From: Limnohabitans sp.
Lineage (GTDB): Bacteria > Pseudomonadota > Gammaproteobacteria > Burkholderiales > Burkholderiaceae_C
Reading direction: 5' to 3'
Assembly: GCF_017848645.1 (NCBI RefSeq)
Contig: NZ_JAFEIF010000059.1
Location: 1 to 46,391, forward strand
Length of the DNA stretch: 46,391 bases
Shown here: positions 25,806-35,174 of the stretch, piece by piece
Layout of the letters: every line of letters starts with the position of its first letter
Numbering within the stretch: the first letter of the stretch is position 1
Notes under the pieces: generated by a model
Seen by the model: only the letters and a program-made list of their open reading frames with translations
Told to the model about the DNA's origin: nothing
Database searches by the model: none
Translations under genes and position numbers: made by a program

Positions 25806-25850
25806 GGGTCTGAAGCCCCATGCGGCATGAGGCTTTTGGATTTCAGACCC
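25806..25850 (-). promoter_or_regulatory. Nested stem-loop in the leader of the acid phosphatase gene
   Basis: Perfect 9-base arms GGGTCTGAA (25806-25814) and TTCAGACCC (25842-25850) enclose a second stem with AGCC and GGCT around CATGC-G-GCATG. In the minus-strand transcript the hairpin ends just before an A-rich GGAG ribosome site, 9 bases upstream of it, so it may influence translation or mRNA stability. No T-run follows, so it is not a classical terminator. Confidence 0.55.
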
Positions 25851-25976
25851 GGGCACGCTTTCAAAACGTCTCCGTTGCGACTTTTTAAGTGAAAACACCG
25901 GGTGGGCTGTGTGGGCACAGGCTTTGTGCCCGCGACCCGGGCGGTGGCCTTGAGCGATTCGTCACAATAGCGGCCT

Positions 25977-27245
25977 ATGTCTTTTTTCAAAAACATCCCC
26001 TACGAGCTGGTGCTGGGTTGGCGCTACACGCGTGCAGGCCGCGCCACCCGGCGAAACGGCTTCATTTCCTTCATTTCGGGGGTGTCCATGATGGGCATTG
26101 GCCTGGGGGTGGCCGCGCTCATCATCGTGCTGAGCGTGATGAACGGCTTCCAAAAAGAGGTGCGTGACCGCATGCTGGGTGTGGTCTCGCACATCGAGGT
26201 CTATGCCGCCGATGGCGCGGCCGTGGCCGATTTGCCCGCCTTGCTGGCCCGCCTGAAGGCCCACCCGCAGGTGCTGGGCGCGGCCCCCTTCATCACCGCG
26301 CAGGCTTTGCTGGCGCGGGGCGAGGACATGAAGGGCGTGCTGGTGCGCGGCATCGACCCGGCGCTGGAGCCCGAAGTCAGCGATTTGTCGAACGACACCC
26401 AAGCCGGGGTGCTGCAGCGCCTGCGGCCGGGCGAGTTCAATTTGGTGCTGGGCCGCGATCTGGCCAGCAACCTGTATCTCCAAAGCGGTGACCCGGTGAC
26501 CCTGGTGTCACCGTCTGGCCAGGTCACGCCCGCAGGTGTGGTGCCGCGCATGAAGCAAATGGGCGTGGTGGGCACTTTCTCGTCGGGCCACTACGAATAC
26601 GACTCGGCGCTGGCGATGATGCACGTCGAGGACGCGGCCCGCATGTTCCGGCTGGAAGGCCCCAGCGGCGTGCGCTTGAAGCTGCACGACCTGCACCAGG
26701 CGCGTGAGGTGGCCCGCGACCTTCAGCTCGAATTGGGGCCGCAGTTTTTTGTGCGCGACTGGACGCAGCAAAACAAAACCTGGTTCGCTGCCGTGCAGGT
26801 CGAAAAAACCATGATGTTCATCATCCTCACGCTCATCGTGGCGGTGGCGGCTTTCAATTTGGTCAGCACGCTGGTGATGACGGTGACCGACAAGCGTGCC
26901 GACATCGCGATCTTGCGCACGCTGGGGGCCAGCCCGCGCAGCATCATGGGCATTTTTGTGGTGCAGGGCGCGACGGTGGGCGTGATCGGCACGATGAGCG
27001 GCTTGGTGTTTGGGCTGCTGGTGGCCTTCAACATCGATGTGATCGTGCCCGCGCTGGAGAGTCTTTTCAACGCGAGCTTTTTGCCGCGTGACATTTACCT
27101 GATCAGCCGCATGCCCAGCGAGCCCCTGGCCAGCGACATCCTGCCTGTGGCCATCATTTCTTTGGTCTTGGCTTTTGTGGCCACGCTTTACCCCAGCTGG
27201 CGTGCCAGCCAGGTCAACCCGGCGGAGGCGCTGCGCTATGAATAA
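25977..27245 (+). CDS. lolC: Lipoprotein-releasing ABC transporter permease (LolC/LolE type)
   Basis: Lol permeases extract lipoproteins from the inner membrane and pass them to LolA. The 422-residue protein has one N-terminal transmembrane helix (about residues 22-45), a large periplasmic domain (residues 50-265) and three C-terminal helices, the MacB/FtsX-like layout. LolC/E signatures include the start [14 protein letters not shown] and the end [18 protein letters not shown]. Only one permease gene is seen, so it may act as a homodimer with LolD, as inferred for bacteria with a single LolF-type permease. It overlaps lolD by 8 bases. Confidence 0.93.
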   Translation: MSFFKNIPYELVLGWRYTRAGRATRRNGFISFISGVSMMGIGLGVAALIIVLSVMNGFQKEVRDRMLGVVSHIEVYAADGAAVADLPALLARLKAHPQVLGAAPFITAQALLARGEDMKGVLVRGIDPALEPEVSDLSNDTQAGVLQRLRPGEFNLVLGRDLASNLYLQSGDPVTLVSPSGQVTPAGVVPRMKQMGVVGTFSSGHYEYDSALAMMHVEDAARMFRLEGPSGVRLKLHDLHQAREVARDLQLELGPQFFVRDWTQQNKTWFAAVQVEKTMMFIILTLIVAVAAFNLVSTLVMTVTDKRADIAILRTLGASPRSIMGIFVVQGATVGVIGTMSGLVFGLLVAFNIDVIVPALESLFNASFLPRDIYLISRMPSEPLASDILPVAIISLVLAFVATLYPSWRASQVNPAEALRYE

Positions 27246-28029
27246 CATTTCCCTGCCCGCAATTCCGGACACTTTGGGTGCATTGAACGCGGTGCCGTTG
27301 GTGCCTCAGAAACCGGACCCTACCCCCGTGTCCTCAAGCACTGTACGCGGCGATGTTGTGCTGAAAGCAGATGGCCTGACCAAGCGTTTCACCGAAGGGC
27401 GCTTGGACGTGACGGTGTTGCAAGGCGTGGATTTGGCCGTGCACGCGGGCGAGACACTCGCCATCGTGGGTGCTTCAGGCTCGGGCAAGAGCACCTTGCT
27501 GCATTTGCTGGGCGGCCTCGATGCGCCAACGCAAGGCTCGGTGCAACTCAAGGGCCAGTTGCTCTCGGCCCTGAGCGCGGCCGAGCAAGGCCAGTGGCGC
27601 AACCGCTACCTCGGTTTTGTGTACCAGTTCCACCATTTGCTGCCCGAGTTCAGCGCCTTGGACAACGTGGCCATGCCGCTGTGGATTCGCCGCCAAGACC
27701 GCGCCGAAGCCGCTGCCGTGGCCACGGGTTGGTTGCAGCGCGTGGGCTTGGGCGAGCGCCTGCACCACCGCCCCTCGGAATTGTCGGGTGGCGAGCGCCA
27801 GCGTGTGGCCCTGGCCCGCGCCTTGGTCAACGACCCGGCCTGCGTGCTGGCCGACGAGCCCACGGGCAACCTGGACCGCGAAACCGCCGACGGCGTGTTT
27901 GCGCTCATGCTTCAGTTGGCCCGCGAGCGCGGCACCGCCTTTGTGGTGGTCACGCACGACCAGGCCTTGGCCGCGCGTTGCGATCGGCAATTGCATTTGG
28001 TCAAGGGCGTGTTGCAAGCGCCGGTTTGA
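27238..28029 (+). CDS. lolD: Lipoprotein-releasing ABC transporter ATPase LolD
   Basis: The 263-residue ATPase drives lipoprotein release together with the permease encoded before it. Walker A is [16 protein letters not shown], the signature is [15 protein letters not shown], Walker B is [12 protein letters not shown], and the switch histidine is in VVTHD. The first 40 residues before [11 protein letters not shown] form a variable extension. A later start would also be possible, but the ATG at 27238 overlaps the lolC stop, as expected for coupling. A tatD-type gene follows 9 bases later. Confidence 0.94.
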   Translation: MNNISLPAIPDTLGALNAVPLVPQKPDPTPVSSSTVRGDVVLKADGLTKRFTEGRLDVTVLQGVDLAVHAGETLAIVGASGSGKSTLLHLLGGLDAPTQGSVQLKGQLLSALSAAEQGQWRNRYLGFVYQFHHLLPEFSALDNVAMPLWIRRQDRAEAAAVATGWLQRVGLGERLHHRPSELSGGERQRVALARALVNDPACVLADEPTGNLDRETADGVFALMLQLARERGTAFVVVTHDQALAARCDRQLHLVKGVLQAPV

Positions 28030-28038
28030 ATTTTTCGA

Positions 28039-28863
28039 ATGTGGATCGACACGCACTGCCACCTGGACGCGGCCGAGTTTGATGCCGACCGGGATGCGGT
28101 GCGCGAGGCCGCCCGCCAAGTGGGCGTGACGCGCTGCGTGATCCCGGCGGTGCACGCGGGCCACTGGCCCGAAGTGGCCCAATTGGCAGAGCGGCATGGC
28201 GACGCCTATGCCTTGGGCATCCACCCTTTGTATGTCCCGCAAGCGCAAGAAGCTGATCTGCTGGCGCTGGACCAAGCCTTGCACGAGCGCGCAGGCGACC
28301 CGCGCCTGGTGGCCGTGGGCGAAATCGGGCTGGACTTTTTTGTGCCCGAGCTGTGCACGCCGGACATGCGCGAGCGGCAATGGTTTTTTTACACCGCGCA
28401 ACTGAAGCTGGCCCAAAAGCATGGCCTGCCCGTCATCCTGCATGTGCGGCGCTCGGCCGACCTCTTGCTCAAAGGCTTGCGCCAGTGCCGCATCACCTCA
28501 GGCATTGCGCACGCCTTCAACGGCAGCAGCCAACAGGCCCAGGCCTTTGTGGACATGGGCTTTGCGCTGGGCTTTGGCGGCACATTGACCTATGAGCGCT
28601 CATTGCAATTGCGCCGCCTGGCCTGCGAGCTGCCCCTGAGCGCCTTGGTGCTGGAGACCGACGCGCCCGACATCCCGCCGCAGTGGCTCTACCAAACGGC
28701 TGAGCAGCGGGCGCTGGGTGCAGCGCAGGGGCGCAACAGCCCTGCCGAGTTGCCGCGCATCGCGCAGGTGCTGGCCGGGTTGCGGGGTATGCCGCTGGTC
28801 GATCTGGCGGCAGCTAGCACCCGTAACGCACAACGGGTTTTGCCCAAACTGGCGGCCGCATGA
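28039..28863 (+). CDS. TatD family metal-dependent hydrolase
   Basis: TatD-type enzymes are TIM-barrel metal hydrolases, several with DNase activity. The 274-residue protein starts IDTHCHLDAAEFD, with the metal-binding HxH. VGEIGLDFF carries the glutamate ligand, HVRRSADLLL and IAHAFNGS further histidines, and LETDAPDIPP the final aspartate. All expected ligands are visible. It is the third gene of the lol operon and overlaps the next gene by ATGA. Confidence 0.93.
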   Translation: MWIDTHCHLDAAEFDADRDAVREAARQVGVTRCVIPAVHAGHWPEVAQLAERHGDAYALGIHPLYVPQAQEADLLALDQALHERAGDPRLVAVGEIGLDFFVPELCTPDMRERQWFFYTAQLKLAQKHGLPVILHVRRSADLLLKGLRQCRITSGIAHAFNGSSQQAQAFVDMGFALGFGGTLTYERSLQLRRLACELPLSALVLETDAPDIPPQWLYQTAEQRALGAAQGRNSPAELPRIAQVLAGLRGMPLVDLAAASTRNAQRVLPKLAAA

Positions 28864-29417
28864 CCCGGCCTGTCTTGACTGAGCCTTGGGCCGAGTCCTT
28901 GACCATTCCCCGTTTGCAGGGTTTGCCGCCTTTGGTGGGGCCGGGCACCCGCGTGCTGGTGCTGGGCAGTTTCCCCAGCGTCAAGTCTTTGCAGTTGCAG
29001 CAGTATTACGCGCACCCGCAAAACCATTTTTGGCGCATTGTGCAGGCCCTGTGGCCCGATGCGCCCTGGCCTGACGACCAGAACTACACCCGCCGCTGCG
29101 CGTGCTTGCTGGCCCAGGGTGTGGGGGTGTGGGATGTGTATGCCGAGTGTGAGCGTGAGGGCAGCCTGGACAGCGCCATCCGCCATGCCCAGTTGAACGA
29201 CTTTCCGGCCTTGTTGCAGCGCTGTCCGCACTTGAGCGCCATCGCCCACAACGGCGGCGAGAGTTTCCGCCATGCCAAAGCGGTCGAAAAATCACTGGCA
29301 CAAGCCGGATTGGCCGGGCAAGTCACGGTCCATCGCCTACCATCGACCAGTCCCGCGAATGCGTCCTGGACCTTTGAACAAAAACTCACCGCCTGGCGGG
29401 CGGTGCTGACCCCATGA
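28860..29417 (+). CDS. Uracil-DNA glycosylase superfamily protein, deoxyinosine glycosylase (family 6) type
   Basis: The 185-residue protein has the UDG-fold motif VLGSFPSVKSLQLQQYYAHPQNHFWRI. The YY-HPQN-FW stretch is the mark of the family 6 hypoxanthine (deoxyinosine) DNA glycosylases rather than of Ung or Mug. The distal motif appears as IAHNGGESF followed by HRLPSTSPAN. The predicted role is removal of deaminated adenine from DNA. It is coupled by ATGA overlaps to the tatD-type gene before it and the spermidine synthase-like gene after it. Confidence 0.85.
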   Translation: MTRPVLTEPWAESLTIPRLQGLPPLVGPGTRVLVLGSFPSVKSLQLQQYYAHPQNHFWRIVQALWPDAPWPDDQNYTRRCACLLAQGVGVWDVYAECEREGSLDSAIRHAQLNDFPALLQRCPHLSAIAHNGGESFRHAKAVEKSLAQAGLAGQVTVHRLPSTSPANASWTFEQKLTAWRAVLTP

Positions 29418-30184
29418 CCCGAAAAAAACCCTCTGCCTCCAGCCTCGAATTGCCCGAAGTCAAGTTCTCCGAAGACGGTGAGATCCGTTACCTGCATCTG
29501 GGCACCGAGTGGATTCAGGGCTCCATGTTTCTGGACCGGCCCTTTGACATCGAGCTGGAATATGTGCAGCGCATGTTTGCTTGGTTGCTGTTTTTGCCGC
29601 CGGTCGAAGTCAAGGGCGCACACGCCATGCAGCTCGGGCTGGGCGCAGGCACCATCACCAAGTTTTGCCATAAAAAACTCAAGATGACCTGCACCGCCGT
29701 GGAGCTGAACCCCGGTGTGCTGCACGCCTGCCGAGGCTGGTTTCGTTTGCCGCCCGATGATGAGCGCTTGCGCGTGGTGTTGGCCGATGCGTCGCTGGAA
29801 ATCCAGAAGGACGAATGGCGCGGCACCGTGGATGCGCTGCAGGTCGATTTGTACGACGAAGAGGCCGCCGCCCCGGTGCTCGACACGCCCGACTTTTACC
29901 GCCATTGCCGCGAGTTGCTGACCCAGCAAGGCTGCATGACGGTGAACCTGTTTGGGCGCTCGTCGAGCTACGCCGAGAGTGTGGAGAAAATTTGTGCGGC
30001 CTTTGGCGAAGACGCGGTCTGGGCCTTCAAGCCCACGCGAGAGGGCAACGCCATTGTGCTGGCGCAACGCACCGCCAGCCGCCCATCGCGCGATGCGCTG
30101 CTGCAAATGGCCAGCGCCATCGAGGACAAGTGGGGCCTGCCTGCAACGAAATGGCTCAAGGTTTTCAAGCCCCTGACCAAATGA
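29414..30184 (+). CDS. Spermidine synthase-like protein
   Basis: The 256-residue protein has a Rossmann-type SAM fold with the motif QLGLGAGTITKF near residue 75, then CTAVELNPGV with the acidic residue for the cofactor ribose, and VDALQVDLYDEEA matching the active-site D/DxYD region of aminopropyltransferases. It is shorter at the N-terminus than classical SpeE. Such proteins are often annotated spermidine synthase, but the substrate is not proven. It is the last gene of the lolC to spermidine synthase-like operon. Confidence 0.78.
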   Translation: MTRKKPSASSLELPEVKFSEDGEIRYLHLGTEWIQGSMFLDRPFDIELEYVQRMFAWLLFLPPVEVKGAHAMQLGLGAGTITKFCHKKLKMTCTAVELNPGVLHACRGWFRLPPDDERLRVVLADASLEIQKDEWRGTVDALQVDLYDEEAAAPVLDTPDFYRHCRELLTQQGCMTVNLFGRSSSYAESVEKICAAFGEDAVWAFKPTREGNAIVLAQRTASRPSRDALLQMASAIEDKWGLPATKWLKVFKPLTK

Positions 30185-30333
30185 GTGCACACGCAAAAAA
30201 AGGCGCACCAGACCGGGGTGTGCATCAGGGTTAACCATGGGTTCGTCACCCCGGGGACATAGGTGTAACCCACATCCATCAAGTCGTCAGTTTCACGCAA
30301 AATAAGCCCAACTCAAAACAGAGGAGATATCGC

Positions 30334-30822
30334 GTGAACATCAAGAGTCAAAAAGACTTTTTCTCAGGATTGTTTTATTTGGTGGCGGGGGGGGCCTTTG
30401 CATTTGGCGCCACCAACTACAACGTGGGCACGGGTGCTCGAATGGGGCCGGGCTACTTCCCGCTCTTGCTCGGCATCTTGTTGGCCATCATTGGTGCATT
30501 TGTCATGTTCAAGGCCCTCACCGTGGAAACCCAAGACGGTGAAAAAATTGGCAAGTGGGCCTGGAAGCCTTTGTTCTTCATCATCACCGGCAACTTGTTG
30601 TTTGGCATCTTGCTCGGGGGCTTGCCCAGCATGGGCGTTCCGGCCATGGGTTTGATCGTGGCGATTTTTGGCACGACCTTGGTCGTCAGCCTGGCGGGAG
30701 ACACATACAAACTCAAGGAAGTTTTGATTCTCTCCATCATCCTGTCCATTGGCAGTTACGGTGCATTCGTGAAGCTGTTGAATTTGCAGTTCCCCGTCTG
30801 GCCCACATTCATCACGGGTTGA
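30334..30822 (+). CDS. tctB: Tripartite tricarboxylate transporter small subunit TctB
   Basis: TctB is the small membrane subunit of TTT transporters. The 162-residue protein has about four transmembrane helices, and the family start KDFFSGLFYLVAGGAFAFGA with TGARMGPGYFP is clear. The start codon is GTG at 30334, supported by GAGGAGA 8 to 13 bases upstream. It lies 13 bases before tctA. Together with the Bug protein downstream it should form a complete carboxylate-type importer. Confidence 0.93.
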   Translation: MNIKSQKDFFSGLFYLVAGGAFAFGATNYNVGTGARMGPGYFPLLLGILLAIIGAFVMFKALTVETQDGEKIGKWAWKPLFFIITGNLLFGILLGGLPSMGVPAMGLIVAIFGTTLVVSLAGDTYKLKEVLILSIILSIGSYGAFVKLLNLQFPVWPTFITG

Positions 30823-30835
30823 GGAGAAATAATTC

Positions 30836-32347
30836 ATGGAACTGTTTGACAACCTCGCCCTCGGTTTTGGGGTGGCTTTCACCTTTCAAAACCTGATTTA
30901 CGCGTTCATCGGCTGTTTGCTCGGCACTTTGATTGGTGTCTTGCCCGGCGTGGGCCCTGTGGCCACCATTGCCATGCTCTTGCCCGCCACCTACGCGCTG
31001 CCCCCTGTGGCTGCGCTGATCATGTTGGCCGGTATTTATTACGGCGCTCAATATGGTGGCTCGACCACCGCGATTTTGGTGAACCTGCCCGGCGAAGCCT
31101 CGTCGGTGGTGACCATGATCGACGGCTACCAGATGGCCCGCAAAGGCCGCGCAGGCCCTGCTTTGGCAGCGGCTGGTTTGGGCTCGTTTTTTGCCGGTTG
31201 CGTGGGCACCTTGGTGTTGGCAGCTTTTGCGGTCCCCCTGACTGAAGTGGCTTTCAAGTTCGGTCCGGCCGAATATTTCTCGCTGATGGTGTTGGGCCTG
31301 ATTGGCGCTGTGGTGCTGGCTTCTGGCTCCCTCATCAAGGCCGTGGGCATGATCGTGTTGGGTTTGTTGATGGGCCTGATCGGCACCGACGTGAACTCGG
31401 GTGTGGCCCGTTTCAGCTTCGACATCCCTGAGTTGACCGACGGCGTGGGTTTCATCGTGATCGCCATGGGCGTGTTCGGTTATGGCGAGATCATCTCCAA
31501 CCTGTCCAAGCCCGAAGAAGACCGCGAAGTCTTCACGGCCAAAGTGACGGGCCTGATGCCCACTGCCGAAGACTTCAAGAACATGGTGCCTGCTGTGCTG
31601 CGCGGTACGGCTTTGGGTTCTGCTTTGGGCATCTTGCCAGGCGGCGGTGCACTGTTGGCGGCTTTTGCCACTTACACCATCGAGAAGAAAACCAAGCTCA
31701 AGCCCGGTGAAGTGCCGTTTGGCCAAGGCAACATCCGCGGTGTGGCTGCGCCCGAGTCGGCCAACAATGCCGCTTCGCAGACATCCTTCATTCCTTTGCT
31801 GACTTTGGGCATTCCGCCCAACGCCGTGATGGCTTTGATGGTGGGCGCGATGACCATCCACAACATCCAGCCCGGCCCTCAGGTCATGACCAGCAACCCC
31901 GAGTTGTTCTGGGGCCTGATCGCCTCGATGTGGATTGGCAATGCCATGCTGATCATCTTGAACTTGCCGCTGATCGGCATCTGGATCAAGTTGCTGTCGG
32001 TGCCTTACCGCTGGTTGTTCCCGGCCATTGTGTTGTTCTGCGCGATTGGCGTTTATTCGACCAACAACAACACCTGGGACATCTGGATGGTGGCCATGTT
32101 CGGTGTGGTGGGCTACACCTTCATCAAACTCGGCATGGAGCCTGCACCATTGCTGCTGGGCTTCATCCTGGGTCCGATGATGGAAGAAAACCTGCGCCGC
32201 GCCATGCTCTTGTCGCGTGGTGACTGGAGCGTGTTTGTCACGCGCCCCTTGTCGGCCAGTTTGCTGGCCATGGCTTTGCTGCTTTTGATCATTGTGGCTT
32301 TGCCCTCTATCAAGTCCAAACGCCAAGAGGCTTTTGTCGAAGAGTGA
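30836..32347 (+). CDS. tctA: Tripartite tricarboxylate transporter large subunit TctA
   Basis: TctA is the large transport subunit, driven by ion gradients. The 503-residue protein has about 11-12 helices. Family motifs include GTLIGVLPGVGPVATIAMLLP, the YYGAQYGGSTTAILVNLPGE segment, and the second-half repeat ILPGGGALLAAFATY followed by GIPPNAVMALMVGA. A GAGGAGA ribosome site precedes the ATG. A terminator follows the gene, so read-through or a new promoter is needed to express the Bug gene after it. Confidence 0.96.
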   Translation: MELFDNLALGFGVAFTFQNLIYAFIGCLLGTLIGVLPGVGPVATIAMLLPATYALPPVAALIMLAGIYYGAQYGGSTTAILVNLPGEASSVVTMIDGYQMARKGRAGPALAAAGLGSFFAGCVGTLVLAAFAVPLTEVAFKFGPAEYFSLMVLGLIGAVVLASGSLIKAVGMIVLGLLMGLIGTDVNSGVARFSFDIPELTDGVGFIVIAMGVFGYGEIISNLSKPEEDREVFTAKVTGLMPTAEDFKNMVPAVLRGTALGSALGILPGGGALLAAFATYTIEKKTKLKPGEVPFGQGNIRGVAAPESANNAASQTSFIPLLTLGIPPNAVMALMVGAMTIHNIQPGPQVMTSNPELFWGLIASMWIGNAMLIILNLPLIGIWIKLLSVPYRWLFPAIVLFCAIGVYSTNNNTWDIWMVAMFGVVGYTFIKLGMEPAPLLLGFILGPMMEENLRRAMLLSRGDWSVFVTRPLSASLLAMALLLLIIVALPSIKSKRQEAFVEE

Positions 32348-32384
32348 CGCGCCTCTCGGTTTGATGGGGCCTGAGTGCCCCCTG

Positions 32385-32415
32385 CAACGGCCTCTTTGGA
32401 GGCCGTTGTCTTTTG
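32385..32415 (+). terminator. Terminator between tctA and the Bug gene
   Basis: The perfect 10-base stem CAACGGCCTC/GAGGCCGTTG (32385-32408, loop TTTG) is followed by TCTTTT. It separates tctBA from the downstream Bug-ggt unit, which may have its own promoter in 32416-32570. Confidence 0.85.
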
Positions 32416-32575
32416 GGGCCGCAGTTTTCAGGGTCGTGATTTTTGGGCCCTTGTCCTTGGGTTCGACACGCCGATACAGACCGTGGTCTTGTCACTTGGG
32501 CGCTGCACTGGCGCAAGGCCTCTGACACAATCGTTTTTTTGAATTTGCGCTTGACTCGGGTAGAGGACCTTCACC

Positions 32576-33550
32576 ATGAAAAAACGACATCTCCTGCGTG
32601 GCCTGTGTGCCGCCACCTTGGCCGTGGCCAGCTTGGGCCTGGCCCAGGCGCAGAGCTACCCCAGCAAAGCCGTGCGCCTGATCGTGCCGTTCCCGGCGGG
32701 TGGCGCGACCGATTTGTTTGCCCGCACCTTGTCGCAAAAAATCAGCGAAAAACTGGGTCAGCCGCTGGTGGTCGAAAACCGCCCCGGCGCTGGTGGCACC
32801 TTGGGCTCTGACTTGGCAGCCAAGGCCACGCCAGACGGCTACACCTTGCTGCTGTCGACCTCCAGCACGCACTCGATTGGCCCCAATCTGAATCCGCGCA
32901 TGCCTTACGACGCGGTGCGCGACTTCACGCCCATTGCCCATTTGGGCAACGCACCCAGCATCATGCTGGTGCCCAACAACTCGCCCGCCAAAACCGTTAA
33001 GGAATGGGTCGAGTACGCCAAAAAGAATCCCGGCCGCCTGAACTACGCATCAAGTGGCAACGGCACCATCGTGCAGTTGTCGGCCGAGCTGTTCAAGGCC
33101 CAGGCCGATGTGTTTGTGGTGCACATCCCCTACAAGGGCACGGCGCTGGCCATCCCCGACCTGATTTCGGGCAAAGTGGACGTGCTGTTTGACAGCTTGC
33201 CCACCGGCATGCCGCATGTGCGCGACGGCCGCTTGCGTGCCCTGGGCGTGACCACCCTCAAGCCCACAGCGCTCGCACCGGGCATCCCAGCCATCGCCGA
33301 TGTCTTGCCCGGCTATGAGTCCAACACCTGGTTTGGTTTCTTTGGCCCCAAAAACCTGCCCGCCGAGGTGGTCAGCCGCATCAACACGGCGGCCAACCAG
33401 GTGCTCAAAGACCCTGAAGTGATGGACAAACTCTTGCGCTTTGGCATTGAACCTGTTGGCGGCACCCCCGCCCAGTTCACCACCACACTGGCCAGTGAAT
33501 CGGCCAAGTGGAAAAAGATCATCACCGAACGCAAGATCACCCTGGAATGA
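32576..33550 (+). CDS. Bug-family tripartite tricarboxylate transporter binding protein
   Basis: The 324-residue precursor has a signal peptide ending GLAQAQS. The mature protein has the Bug pattern: YPSKAVRLIVPFPAGGATD at the start, PLVVENRPGAGGTLGSDLAA, and LISGKVDVLFDSLP later. Proteins of this family bind carboxylates, amino-acid derivatives or aromatic acids in the periplasm. It follows tctBA and is followed after one base by a gamma-glutamyltransferase-family gene, which hints that the ligand or its product may carry a gamma-glutamyl group; that is inference. Confidence 0.93.
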   Translation: MKKRHLLRGLCAATLAVASLGLAQAQSYPSKAVRLIVPFPAGGATDLFARTLSQKISEKLGQPLVVENRPGAGGTLGSDLAAKATPDGYTLLLSTSSTHSIGPNLNPRMPYDAVRDFTPIAHLGNAPSIMLVPNNSPAKTVKEWVEYAKKNPGRLNYASSGNGTIVQLSAELFKAQADVFVVHIPYKGTALAIPDLISGKVDVLFDSLPTGMPHVRDGRLRALGVTTLKPTALAPGIPAIADVLPGYESNTWFGFFGPKNLPAEVVSRINTAANQVLKDPEVMDKLLRFGIEPVGGTPAQFTTTLASESAKWKKIITERKITLE

Positions 33551-33551
33551 C

Positions 33552-35174
33552 ATGAACTTCGACTACCAATTCCCCTACACCAGCACCCGCTTGCCGCTGT
33601 TTGCGCGCAATGTGGTCTCCACCTCGCACCCGCTGGCCGCGCAAGCGGGCCTGCGCATGATGCTCAAGGGCGGCAACGCGGTGGATGCCGCCATTGCGGC
33701 CGCTGCCGTCATCACCCTGACCGAGCCCGTGAGCTGCGGTTTGGGATCGGACGCTTTCGCCATCCTTTGGGACGGCAAGGAGCTGCATGGCCTCAACTCG
33801 TCAGGCCCCGCGCCTGCCACCTGGACGCCCGAGTACTTTCACCGCAAATACGGCGCTGAAGCCAAAACACCGCCCAAGCGCGGCTTTGACTCGGTCACCG
33901 TGCCCGGTGCCGTGGCCGGTTGGGTGGCGCTGAGCGACCGTTTTGGCAAGCTGCCCTTTGCCGACTTGATGGAGCCCGCCATCGAGGTGGCCGAGCGCGG
34001 TTATTTAATTCCCGTGGTGGTGCAGCAAAAGTGGGCCGCGGCCACACCCGAGCTGCAGTCGCAGCCCGGCTTTGCGCAAAGCTTTTTGCCCTGGGGCCGT
34101 GCGCCACAAGTGGGCGAGTTGTTCCAGTTCAAAAACGCGGCGCGGGGCCTCAGAGCCATTGCAGCCACCAAAGGCCAAGCGCTGTATGGCGGCGAAATCG
34201 CCGAAGCCATTGAAAAGTTTGCCAAGGACAACGGCGGCAGCATCACCGCCAAAGACCTGGCCGACTTCAAGCCCGAGTGGGTCAAGCCTATGGCGCAAGA
34301 CTACCGGGGCTACACCCTGCACGAGATCCCACCCAACGGCCAAGGCATCGCCGCGCTGATCGCGCTGGGCATCCTGTCCAACTTCGACATGGCCAGCCAC
34401 AAGGTGGACAGCGCCGACTCGCAGCACCTGCAGATCGAAGCGATGAAACTCGCCTTTGCCGATACCTACCGCTACGTGGCTGACCCGCGCTTCATGGAGC
34501 TGCCGCCAGAGCAAATGCTGGACCCGGCCTACTTGGCCAGCCGCGCCAAGCTGATCGACATGAAGAAGGCGCAAGACTTCAAGGCCGGCAACCCGGTCAA
34601 GGGCGGCACGATTTACCTCACGGCCGCCGACGAAAACGGCATGATGATCAGTTTCATCCAAAGCAACTACATGGGCTTTGGCTCGGGTGTGGTGGAGCCG
34701 ACTTACGGCATCAGTTTGCAAAACCGGGGCCATGGATTCAGCACCGACCTGCAGGGCCAAAACCCTGCCAACCTGGTGTTGCCGGGCAAACGGCCTTTCC
34801 AGACCATCATCCCGGCTTTTGTCACCAAAGACGGCCAGCCGGTCATGAGCTACGGCGTGATGGGCGGCAACATGCAGCCCCAGGGCCACATGCAAACCCT
34901 GGTGCGCATGCTGGACTACGGCCAGAACCCGCAAGCGGCGTGTGACGCACCGCGCTGGCGCTTCAACACGGGCCTGAACATCAACGTCGAAGCCGCGATG
35001 AACGGCGCCACGGTGCAAGAGCTGATTGCACGCGGCCACCAACTCGACATCATCAGCGACTCTTACCAGGACTTTGGTGCCGGCCAATTCATTTGGCGCA
35101 TGGGCGACCCGGCCGTGCAGGGCTACCAAGCCGCCAGTGACCCGCGCCGCGACGGTCAGGCCGTGGGCTTTTGA
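33552..35174 (+). CDS. Gamma-glutamyltransferase family protein (cytoplasmic type)
   Basis: The family are Ntn-hydrolases that cut and transfer gamma-glutamyl groups or act on related amides, after self-cleavage before a threonine. In this 540-residue protein the nucleophile is predicted as Thr353 in KGGTIYLTAADENG, aligned with the nucleophilic threonine of E. coli Ggt. The large-subunit part has the family GGNAVDAAIAAA segment, and a later GSGVVEP and VMGGNMQPQGH are typical. No signal peptide is seen, unlike periplasmic Ggt. The ATG at 33552 is one base after the previous stop. The stop overlaps the transporter gene start (TGATG). Confidence 0.9.
   Translation: MNFDYQFPYTSTRLPLFARNVVSTSHPLAAQAGLRMMLKGGNAVDAAIAAAAVITLTEPVSCGLGSDAFAILWDGKELHGLNSSGPAPATWTPEYFHRKYGAEAKTPPKRGFDSVTVPGAVAGWVALSDRFGKLPFADLMEPAIEVAERGYLIPVVVQQKWAAATPELQSQPGFAQSFLPWGRAPQVGELFQFKNAARGLRAIAATKGQALYGGEIAEAIEKFAKDNGGSITAKDLADFKPEWVKPMAQDYRGYTLHEIPPNGQGIAALIALGILSNFDMASHKVDSADSQHLQIEAMKLAFADTYRYVADPRFMELPPEQMLDPAYLASRAKLIDMKKAQDFKAGNPVKGGTIYLTAADENGMMISFIQSNYMGFGSGVVEPTYGISLQNRGHGFSTDLQGQNPANLVLPGKRPFQTIIPAFVTKDGQPVMSYGVMGGNMQPQGHMQTLVRMLDYGQNPQAACDAPRWRFNTGLNINVEAAMNGATVQELIARGHQLDIISDSYQDFGAGQFIWRMGDPAVQGYQAASDPRRDGQAVGF

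Noticed and set aside
30812..32326. 504-codon antisense frame over tctA, and similar long antisense frames over coxB, ggt and the EamA-SDR region
   Set aside because: High GC and strong codon bias leave few stops on the opposite strand; the translations are rich in His, Gln and Arg without domains.
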